Origin: Caryophanales bacterium UBA6448
GTDB lineage: Bacteria > Bacillota_I > Bacilli_A > RF39 > UBA660
Assembly (NCBI GenBank): GCA_002439555.1
Contig: DJOC01000026.1
Coordinates: 1,597-15,236, forward strand
DNA: 13,640 nt
Reading direction: 5' to 3'
A program made the position numbers and the translations under genes. Shown one piece after another: positions 8,800 through 13,640 of the stretch. The notes under the pieces are model-generated. The model did no database searches, was not told where the DNA came from, and saw only the letters and a program-made list of their open reading frames with translations. The number at the start of each line of letters is the position of its first letter. Within the stretch, counting starts at the first letter, position 1.

Positions 8800-10145
8800 T
8801 GATAGTTGGTAAAGTACTTAGTATATTAGATGTTTCAATTAAAGTTATTTTATCTACTGATGATCTTGAAATAGGAGATATACTTACTACTAAAGATGGT
8901 AAATTTAATTTTGAGGTAGTATCATTAAATTCAGTCGAGGCAACTTGTATTACTCTTGAATCTAACTGGGGACTAAAAAAAGGTGAAAAACTTTATAAAA
9001 AGGCTAAAGGTATTGAAATAGAATACTCTGATAGAGCAATAGGCCGTGTATTTGATTCTTATGGTAATGTTGTTGATGGTAAACCATTTACAAGTGAGAA
9101 AAAGAAAATTACAAGAAATAATACAATAAGCCTTCAGGACCTTGATATTGAGGCTAAACCACTTTGGACAGGTATTAAAATTATTGATTTCTTTGCGCCA
9201 ATCCAAAGAGGATTTAAAATAGGTTTAATTGGTGGTGCCGGAGTAGGTAAAACCGTTCTAATTCGTGAACTTATTCACAATATTTATAACTCAACAAGTG
9301 CCAATGCAATCTTTATCGGTGCCGGGGAGCGTTCTAGGGAAGGTAAAGAACTTATCGAAGAAATGGACAAGAATGGTCTTCTTGATAAAATCGCTTTAGT
9401 ATTTGGCCAAATGGGTTCAAACCCAGTTTCAAGAAGTAAATCAATTGAGTCTGGTCTTACTATTGCAGAGTATCTTCGTGATGAAAAGAAAAAAGACTCC
9501 CTTATATTTATTGATAATGTATACCGTTTTATACAAGCTCGAAGTGAAATATCAATGGAACTTAAAGAAATCCTTGTAGAAAATGGTTATATGGCTAATA
9601 TGAATGAACTTATTAGTAAGATTGAGGAACGTGCAAACTCTACAAAAGATGGTGCAATTACTTCATTTCAAACAATATACGTTCCAGCCGATGATTTAAA
9701 TGATGAAGCCGTTCAAAATATTTCATCATATATGGATGGACAAATTACACTTGATCGTAAGATGAGTGAAAAAGGCTTGTATCCTGCGATTAATGTATTT
9801 AAATCTACATCAAAACTTGTAGACGTTGATATTTTAGGGGAAAGACATTATAATCTTTTAAAGAAAGCTTTAGCATATTATACAAGATATGATGAACTCG
9901 AAGAGGTTATAGCAATACTTGGTGTTGATGAAATGAGTGAGGAAGATAAAAATATTTTCTATCGAACAAGAAAACTTCGTAATTATTTCTCACAACCACT
10001 ATTTGCATCAGAATCATTTACTAATATGCCAGGCGTAAAAGTAGATATCGAAGATATTTTAAATGACGTAGAAAATATTTTAAATGGTAAATATGATTTC
10101 ATTGATGAACTTTCATTCCTATATATAGGTGCATATGGAAAATAA
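8799..10145 (+). CDS. atpD: F1-like ATPase beta subunit (catalytic)
   Basis: This is the catalytic beta-type subunit. The P-loop is GGAGVGKT (145-152, K151/T152). The catalytic glutamate and its neighbour are E177-R178 in GAGERSREGKEL. Walker B IFIDNVYRF supplies D239, with R243 matching the catalytic Arg of E. coli beta. Adenine-stacking Y328 lies in GLYPAIN. The lever is DEMSEED at 377-383, the DELSEED motif that touches gamma, and the ADDLND catch-loop region is kept. ATP hydrolysis is thus expected. One departure is in residues ~250-275: the near-invariant GRxPSAVGYQPTLATEMG block is replaced, at the same length, by a Lys/Glu/Asn-rich sequence keeping only GY and the following ER. At 448 residues it is slightly short for the family. 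The gene starts as TAATG on the alpha stop, with an excellent AAGGAGG site at 8785-8791. Confidence 0.95.
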   Translation: MIVGKVLSILDVSIKVILSTDDLEIGDILTTKDGKFNFEVVSLNSVEATCITLESNWGLKKGEKLYKKAKGIEIEYSDRAIGRVFDSYGNVVDGKPFTSEKKKITRNNTISLQDLDIEAKPLWTGIKIIDFFAPIQRGFKIGLIGGAGVGKTVLIRELIHNIYNSTSANAIFIGAGERSREGKELIEEMDKNGLLDKIALVFGQMGSNPVSRSKSIESGLTIAEYLRDEKKKDSLIFIDNVYRFIQARSEISMELKEILVENGYMANMNELISKIEERANSTKDGAITSFQTIYVPADDLNDEAVQNISSYMDGQITLDRKMSEKGLYPAINVFKSTSKLVDVDILGERHYNLLKKALAYYTRYDELEEVIAILGVDEMSEEDKNIFYRTRKLRNYFSQPLFASESFTNMPGVKVDIEDILNDVENILNGKYDFIDELSFLYIGAYGK

Positions 10146-10392
10146 GGGAATACTTGTAAATGTATTTGAACTTGAAACAGGTCTTACAACTTACAAGGAT
10201 TGTGAATATATAAGAATAACTGATGAGAAATATAATTTACTTGTAATGCTTGATTATACACCAATAATCGGCGAAATTAATGGTAAAATTGATATTATGT
10301 ATAATGGACAAGAGATACATTATGATGGTATTAAAGCAAGTTTTATGAATAGTAATAATGTCTTTAATTTAATGATTCAAGGGAGGAAATAA
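10135..10392 (+). CDS. atpC: F1-like ATPase epsilon subunit, beta-sandwich domain only
   Basis: From the ATG at 10135 the product has 85 residues, matching the N-terminal ten-strand beta-sandwich of epsilon. The alternating hydrophobic pattern and the central DYTPIIGEINGKIDI stretch resemble the hxPxxxxLxxGxxxI core of the family. The C-terminal two-helix inhibitory domain of ordinary epsilon is absent, so the usual epsilon brake on ATP hydrolysis should be missing. It lies directly after beta, as atpC does in canonical operons, overlapping the beta end by 11 bases. I prefer ATG 10135 because AGG at 10127-10129 is correctly spaced; a GTG two codons upstream at 10129 is in frame but lacks a site. 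It would bind gamma at the foot of the rotor, near the c-like ring. The assignment rests on position plus pattern rather than strong motifs. Confidence 0.7.
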   Translation: MENKGILVNVFELETGLTTYKDCEYIRITDEKYNLLVMLDYTPIIGEINGKIDIMYNGQEIHYDGIKASFMNSNNVFNLMIQGRK

Positions 10393-10898
10393 TGGTAGAA
10401 TTTATTCAAAAATATTTATTTTTTGTAATTGTTTTTTCCCTTTTCCTTGTTCTTATTTTTGCTCTTTATTTCATTTTAAAAAGACGTGGTAAAAATAATT
10501 ATAATTTGTATGGAATGTTTTTAAATCTAAAAAATAATGAAATATTTGCTTTAAGTTTAATTATTATTAATTACTTATTTCTTACATATTTTCTTATTTT
10601 TAAATTAGATTTTAGCACATCATTTGCCATAGTTAGTGAAACTTTAATACTATTAAGCTTTATTTTAGTATTAAAATGGAAAGCACTTTTTATAAATTTA
10701 CTTATAAATGGTGTCAATGTTTCAACAATTTACCTTGCCAATTTAATTAATGAAATAAAACTTGCGAATACCGATAATTACATTTATTTCTTTTTACAGG
10801 TAGCAATAAATTTATTTGGATTATTCTTTTATATGTTTACGCATTTAAAATTTATAAGAGATATTAGGAAGGTAAAAAATGAAAAAGAAAATAATTAA
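10392..10898 (+). CDS. Five-helix membrane protein in the ATPase operon, function unknown
   Basis: This 168-residue protein has five predicted TM helices at about 8-29, 51-71, 76-95, 99-119 and 130-151. Positive residues (RRGK after helix 1, KWK after helix 3, basic tail) suggest N-out, C-in topology. It is the only polytopic protein in the unit, so it could occupy the place of subunit a beside the c-like ring. It does not look like subunit a: the essential Arg of the penultimate a-helix is missing, and all its arginines (31, 32, 156, 159) are outside the membrane. That fits a ring without carboxylates. Helix 4 is Asn-rich. The start overlaps the epsilon stop (TAATG), with GGGAGG at 10381-10386, and the gene ends 20 bases inside the next one. 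A stator or coupling role is inferred from context only. Confidence 0.8.
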   Translation: MVEFIQKYLFFVIVFSLFLVLIFALYFILKRRGKNNYNLYGMFLNLKNNEIFALSLIIINYLFLTYFLIFKLDFSTSFAIVSETLILLSFILVLKWKALFINLLINGVNVSTIYLANLINEIKLANTDNYIYFFLQVAINLFGLFFYMFTHLKFIRDIRKVKNEKENN

Positions 10899-11604
10899 TT
10901 TTTTTAAGAAAAATTATATTGTCGTATCTATAGTTTTAGGACTAATACTAGTTATCATAAGTACAATTATTATTGTTAGAATTATTAATAACTCTAATAA
11001 AGTTGAACTTAAGAGTGTTTATGAAAAAGTATATCAATATGATGCGTTAAAGAAAAATACTTATGATGCCCATATTACTTATGAGGATGATAGTATTATA
11101 GATATTAAAAATGCTGGAAATGAAATTGATGAAGATGCAATTATCTATTCTGAAGCACTTTCTAAAATAATTTTACCTAAAAAAATGATAATCTATTTTT
11201 ATAATAAAAATAATGAAAGTTATAGTTTACCAAAATATACAGTTATCGAAGATAATAAATCATTATTTACAATAAAGTATAATAAAAAAGAAGCATTAAA
11301 AAATAATTTCTTTTTATATGATAACGAAGATACTTATGTTGTATTTGAACCTTGCATTTTAAAATATAATGGAAATGAAATAAATCTTTCAAGATTTAGC
11401 TATGTTTATGTAAATAGTAATTATATTATGTATTATGATTATGCAAATAACAAATTTTATTATGAAGATACTAAAATAACAGGTGCATCACTATATTTAA
11501 ATGATTATATAATTGATTTAATTAATGATGCTTCGGTTAAAGACAAAAATGTAAATTTACTTAATAGAAATATAGATACTCTTTCTATATTAAAGGAGGA
11601 TTAA
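10879..11604 (+). CDS. Single-TM protein with extracytoplasmic beta-rich domain
   Basis: This 241-residue protein has a short Lys-rich cytoplasmic end, one strong TM helix (~13-35) and an outer domain of about 205 residues rich in Tyr, Asn and alternating strand patterns. I do not recognise a family. The ATG has AGGAAGG at 10866-10872 and overlaps the preceding 5-TM gene by 20 bases, so the two are probably coupled and may form a subcomplex. The outer domain shows a possible weak match to the mid-domain of the 444-residue product encoded at 5139-6473: both have a Y/F-x-V-(I/L) strand with acidic turn, a Lys/Asn-rich strand, and a later SD/YDN turn before a Tyr-Val/Leu strand. There is no lipobox or sortase motif. 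Lying inside the ATPase unit, it may pass motor movement across the membrane to the outside; this is inference. Confidence 0.8.
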   Translation: MKKKIINFFKKNYIVVSIVLGLILVIISTIIIVRIINNSNKVELKSVYEKVYQYDALKKNTYDAHITYEDDSIIDIKNAGNEIDEDAIIYSEALSKIILPKKMIIYFYNKNNESYSLPKYTVIEDNKSLFTIKYNKKEALKNNFFLYDNEDTYVVFEPCILKYNGNEINLSRFSYVYVNSNYIMYYDYANNKFYYEDTKITGASLYLNDYIIDLINDASVKDKNVNLLNRNIDTLSILKED

Positions 11605-11605
11605 A

Positions 11606-11920
11606 ATGGATTTAGTAGGAAAGACACTTTGTGATGAAACTGGCGAAGAATATGTTGTATTAAAACTTATTAATTACAAAGCTATTAAATGTGCTTATGC
11701 AGCCAGTGTGAGTAGTGATGAAAAAAAGATATTTCAAGTTTCTGGAAATGGACTTATATCAATTGATAGTAAGAAAATGATTAATGATATTACACAAATG
11801 TTAATTGATAGTAAAGATATTAAAGATGAAGCCAGAAAGATTAAAGATGGAGAATCTATAGCGGATTATCTAAAATATTTAGATGAGTTTTATAAAACTA
11901 GAATTAATACAATAATGTAG
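11606..11920 (+). CDS. Small soluble protein of unknown function in the ATPase operon
   Basis: This 104-residue protein has no signal or TM segment and is presumably cytoplasmic. The first ~55 residues look like a small beta domain, beginning with GKTLCDETGEEYVVL and ending in a Gly-Asn-Gly turn. The last ~50 are charged and helical (Lys/Asp/Glu-rich with regularly spaced Ile/Leu). I recognise no family. It has one of the strongest ribosome sites in the window (AAAGGAGG at 11592-11599, 6 bases from the ATG) and lies immediately before gamma, with 7 bases between them. Position suggests an accessory subunit or regulator of the cytoplasmic head or rotor; nothing in the sequence shows which. It ends with TAG, the only amber stop here. 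Confidence 0.75.
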   Translation: MDLVGKTLCDETGEEYVVLKLINYKAIKCAYAASVSSDEKKIFQVSGNGLISIDSKKMINDITQMLIDSKDIKDEARKIKDGESIADYLKYLDEFYKTRINTIM

Positions 11921-11927
11921 GTGAAAT

Positions 11928-12725
11928 ATGAAAAATATAAAACCTATAGTACAAGTTATGAATTTATTTTCTCTTGTTAGAATAAATTCTGCGAAAAGTA
12001 AAGTCGAAGAATTTGGTATGACTAGTACTGTACTTACTAAAATAATTTCTTCGATTATGTATAATGATAATATAGTTCTTGATAAAAATTCAATAGAACC
12101 TGATGCATCGAAGCCGATACTTAATATTTATATTGCTTCAGACTATGGATTTTGTTCATCATATAATCAAGTTGTTTCTCAAAAAATAAAGGAAACTAAA
12201 GATGATTATAAAATTATAATTGGTCGAAAAATTGCTTATGAAGATGATAAAACAGTTATGAAGATTGCCAAAGATGATTTCTATAAAGAACTTGATAGAT
12301 TAAAAGAATATCTTACAAAAGCGGTAAATGAAAAAAGTTATAGTAAAATAGTTATTTATTATAATCATTATTATAACTTCTCTAAAAGTGAATTTACTAG
12401 TATGCAGGTGTTCCCGGTAGTTTATGATGAAAGTGCAAAAGAAAATGTTGATTTTTTAGTCGAAACTGATATTAAAAGTTTTATAAATAATTTAATTGTT
12501 TATTATGTTTGTTATGAACTTGAAATATGTGAAATATTTTCTTGGGCAAGTGAAAACGTTATTAGAAATGCGATGACTTCTTCAGCACTTAAGAAACTTG
12601 ATGAACTTGAAATGGAAGAAAAACTTCGTGAACTTAGAAAGATACGTGAAAAAGGTCTAAAGAAAAATATTGAAAACTCTAAAAAGGTAATATTTACAAA
12701 TAGTGAAGATGACGATGATGTTTGA
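11928..12725 (+). CDS. atpG: F1-like ATPase gamma subunit (rotor shaft)
   Basis: The 265-residue product has gamma architecture: an N-terminal helix (~5-45), a central Rossmann-like domain, and a long C-terminal helix (~205-252) ending in charged sequence. The diagnostic central motif is ASDYGFCSSYN (70-80), corresponding to S-D-R-G-L-C-G-G-F/L-N in canonical gamma. The C-terminal helix has the pattern SWASENVIRNAMTSSALKKL (starting near 207), equivalent to the ASE-x-x-AR-x-x-AM-x-x-A helix that forms the rotating shaft inside alpha3beta3. It is followed by an extra acidic tail ending EDDDDV. The gene is displaced: canonical operons place it between alpha and beta, here it comes last after three unrelated genes. 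AGGTGA at 11919-11924 overlaps the upstream stop and is close to the ATG. The TGA stop overlaps the -35 box of the next promoter. Confidence 0.9.
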   Translation: MKNIKPIVQVMNLFSLVRINSAKSKVEEFGMTSTVLTKIISSIMYNDNIVLDKNSIEPDASKPILNIYIASDYGFCSSYNQVVSQKIKETKDDYKIIIGRKIAYEDDKTVMKIAKDDFYKELDRLKEYLTKAVNEKSYSKIVIYYNHYYNFSKSEFTSMQVFPVVYDESAKENVDFLVETDIKSFINNLIVYYVCYELEICEIFSWASENVIRNAMTSSALKKLDELEMEEKLRELRKIREKGLKKNIENSKKVIFTNSEDDDDV

Positions 12726-12750
12726 CAAAATGTGTAAGTTAAGATAAAAT
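12722..12750 (+). promoter_or_regulatory. Sigma-A type promoter for the pilin gene
   Basis: A perfect TTGACA (12722-12727) is followed after exactly 17 bases by TAAAAT (12745-12750), one mismatch from TATAAT. The -35 box overlaps the stop codon of the gamma gene. Expected transcription start is near 12757, giving a leader of only about 10-16 bases that may clip the GTGAGG ribosome site at 12755-12760. It is the only convincing promoter in the window. Confidence 0.75.
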
Positions 12751-12767
12751 GATAGTGAGGTTAATAT

Positions 12768-12953
12768 ATGAATAAAAAAGGACAAGCTTTAGTAGAATAT
12801 ATTTTAATTATTGCTCTTGTAAGTGTACTTGCAATTGCTTTAGTTAACTATTTTGGTGGTTATTTAAAAGATTCAATCACTAAAACAAGCTGCTCTATGA
12901 TTGGCCAGGAATATGTTGCCGGTGAAAAACCAGGTGATGGTAAATGTAAATAA
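12768..12953 (+). CDS. Flp/type IVb-like pilin with C-terminal cysteine loop
   Basis: The 61-residue product has the hallmarks of a class III / Flp prepilin: a tiny basic leader MNKKG, a prepilin-peptidase site after G5, and mature sequence QALVEYILIIALVSVLAIAL with Glu at mature position 5 and Tyr at 6. A single hydrophobic helix follows (to about residue 29), as needed for filament packing. Unlike most Flp subunits it carries a 20-residue C-terminal loop closed by two cysteines (C42 and C60), recalling the disulfide D-region of larger type IV pilins. Such proteins need a prepilin peptidase and a Tad/type IV assembly ATPase and platform, none of which is in this window. GTGAGG lies 7 bases before the ATG. 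Its own promoter and a downstream hairpin suggest separate, probably abundant expression. It could instead be a pseudopilin or minor subunit. Confidence 0.8.
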   Translation: MNKKGQALVEYILIIALVSVLAIALVNYFGGYLKDSITKTSCSMIGQEYVAGEKPGDGKCK

Positions 12954-12978
12954 ATTAGGTATATCTAATTTATTTTTT
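12951..12978 (+). terminator. AT-rich intrinsic terminator or attenuator after the pilin
   Basis: A perfect 8-bp inverted repeat, TAAATTAG (12951-12958) and CTAATTTA (12965-12972), with a 6-base loop, is followed by six T (12973-12978). It begins on the pilin stop codon. The stem has only one G-C pair, so strength is doubtful; partial termination is likely, because the prs ribosome site follows after 2 bases with no room for a promoter between. Confidence 0.5.
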
Positions 12979-12990
12979 ATGGGAGGGAAT

Positions 12991-13640
12991 ATGGAAAAAG
13001 ATCTAAAACTAATTGTTATGAAAGGAGCCCAAAGTCTAGGCGAAAAGGTAGATATTTACTTAAAAAAAGCCTTTAATACAGATAAAACTTTTATAGTGGA
13101 CACCTCAAATCCGAGATTTAATAATGGGGAAGCAAAAGCCCTTATTAATGAGTCTATTAGAAATGATGATGTTTACATTCTATGTGATATAGGAAATCAT
13201 AGTATAGATTATGAAATGTATCATAAAACTTCCTATATGAGTCCAGATGAACATTTTCAAGATTTAAAAAGATTTATCTGTGCTTGTATGGGTCACGCAA
13301 ATAGAATTAACGTAATAATGCCACTTTTATATGAGTCAAGGCAACATCGTAGAAAAGGAAGAGAGTCATTAGATTGTGCTATGGCTCTTCAGGAACTTGA
13401 AAGGTTAGGGGTAAAGGAAATAATTACTTTTGATGCCCACGATCCAAATATTCAAAATGCTATACCTTGTTCATCTTTTGATAGTTTTTATGTAACTACA
13501 AATATAATTGAATCAATGATGAAAGAGGATCAAAATATGCTTAATAATCCAGATAATTATTTAGTAATATCACCAGATGTAGGTGCTATGGATAGAGCAA
13601 GATTTTATGCTGATATGCTTGGTACTGATGTAGGTATTTG
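12991..13640 (+). CDS. prs: Ribose-phosphate pyrophosphokinase (PRPP synthase), 3' end outside window
   Basis: There are 216 codons before the right edge and no stop. The enzyme transfers pyrophosphate from ATP to ribose-5-phosphate to make PRPP for nucleotide, His and Trp synthesis. Visible family signatures are the ATP-contacting segment YESRQHRRKGRESLD (114-128, S116-R117-Q118-H119 matching the usual ARQDRK area) and the metal/substrate segment ITFDAHDPNIQNAIP with H150. Later comes VISPDVGAMDRAR, the flexible region preceding the PRPP-binding loop, which lies beyond the window. The divergent RQHRRKGRES form is typical of the longer Prs variant common in clostridia and relatives. GGGAGG at 12981-12986 is 4 bases before the ATG. 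It seems unrelated in function to the ATPase unit: a housekeeping gene marking its right boundary. Confidence 0.9.
   Translation, partial: MEKDLKLIVMKGAQSLGEKVDIYLKKAFNTDKTFIVDTSNPRFNNGEAKALINESIRNDDVYILCDIGNHSIDYEMYHKTSYMSPDEHFQDLKRFICACMGHANRINVIMPLLYESRQHRRKGRESLDCAMALQELERLGVKEIITFDAHDPNIQNAIPCSSFDSFYVTTNIIESMMKEDQNMLNNPDNYLVISPDVGAMDRARFYADMLGTDVGI

Larger units (their letters stand above)
1..12725 (+). other. Operon: surface proteins plus F1-like rotary ATPase
   Basis: Eleven genes follow each other with gaps of at most 14 bases; several overlap, three as TAATG. No terminator or convincing promoter lies between them, so they are most likely one transcript that begins upstream of the window. 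Subunit order is c, b-delta, alpha, beta, epsilon, three unknowns, gamma, unlike atpBEFHAGDC of ATP synthases. Confidence 0.8.

Noticed and set aside
8973..9206. Minus-strand ORF of 77 codons
   Set aside because: It is antisense to the strongly conserved beta subunit gene; composition looks like reverse complement of coding sequence.
7477..10145. Flagellar or type III secretion ATPase (FliI/SctN)
   Set aside because: Two distinct alpha and beta subunits plus gamma, epsilon and c homologues are present, with alpha- and beta-specific motifs.
6488..12725. Ordinary F0F1 ATP synthase operon
   Set aside because: No subunit a, c without its carboxylate, no separate b and delta, gamma displaced, three foreign genes and surface proteins in the same unit.
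6488..12725. N-ATPase (alternative Na+ F-type) operon
   Set aside because: That family starts with beta and epsilon, carries AtpQ/AtpR, and has a glutamate-bearing c; none of this matches here.
1..12725. MIB-MIP immunoglobulin-cleaving system
   Set aside because: The F1-like ATPase is suggestive, but no protease or immunoglobulin-binding domain is recognisable in the window.
1..13640. CRISPR array, tRNA, riboswitch or insertion sequence
   Set aside because: No direct-repeat/spacer pattern, cloverleaf, long structured leader, transposase or flanking inverted repeats was seen; gaps between genes are all under about 45 bases.

Overview
The window is very AT-rich, almost fully coding, and every gene is on the + strand. 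TAA, TAG and TGA all act as stops and tryptophan is read from TGG, so the code is standard rather than the Mycoplasma/Spiroplasma code. Strong Shine-Dalgarno sites (AAGGAGG type), TAATG stop/start overlaps, a prs gene of the type seen in clostridia and relatives, and an Flp-type pilin suggest a low-GC Bacillota, possibly one of the uncultured mollicute-related gut lineages (RF39-like). That placement is inference.

Positions 1-12725 form one tightly packed transcription unit that starts before the window. It opens with the 3' part of a giant extracytoplasmic protein (at least 1711 residues here, entering through the left edge). This is built from repeated fibronectin-III/Ig-like beta-sandwiches with recurring paired cysteines. 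A 444-residue membrane-anchored protein with related C-terminal domains follows. Next comes an F-ATPase-like set: a c-like ring protein (6488-6733), a b-delta-like peripheral stalk fusion (6733-7473), an alpha-like subunit (7477-8799), a beta-like subunit (8799-10145) and an epsilon-like beta-sandwich (10135-10392). Three genes foreign to F-ATPase operons are then inserted: a 5-TM protein, a single-TM protein with a large outer domain, and a 104-residue soluble protein. The gamma-like subunit (11928-12725) ends the unit.

The central observation is that the F1 catalytic machinery looks intact while the ion-translocating part does not. Beta keeps its P-loop, catalytic Glu, Walker B Asp and DELSEED-like lever, and alpha keeps the arginine finger. 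The c-like protein keeps the glycine-rich helix 1 and RNPE loop but has no acidic residue in helix 2. The 5-TM protein, the only candidate for the a-subunit position, has no Arg inside its membrane helices. The unit therefore looks like an ATP-driven rotary motor that no longer pumps H+ or Na+ and is instead linked genetically to large surface proteins. The nearest known concept is the F1-like X0 ATPases of mycoplasmas (partners of the MIB-MIP antibody-cleaving system and of the Mycoplasma mobile gliding motor). The composition here differs, because a recognisable c-like ring and a b-delta stalk are kept and giant Fn3-type proteins are in the same unit. Mechanical work on the cell surface is a hypothesis, not something the sequence proves.

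Right of this unit, a well-formed sigma-A promoter (12722-12750) drives a 61-residue Flp/type IVb-like pilin (12768-12953), followed by an AT-rich hairpin with a T-run. The last gene, running off the right edge, is ribose-phosphate pyrophosphokinase (12991-13640+). No tRNA, rRNA, CRISPR array, insertion sequence or riboswitch was seen, and no gap between genes exceeds about 45 bases.
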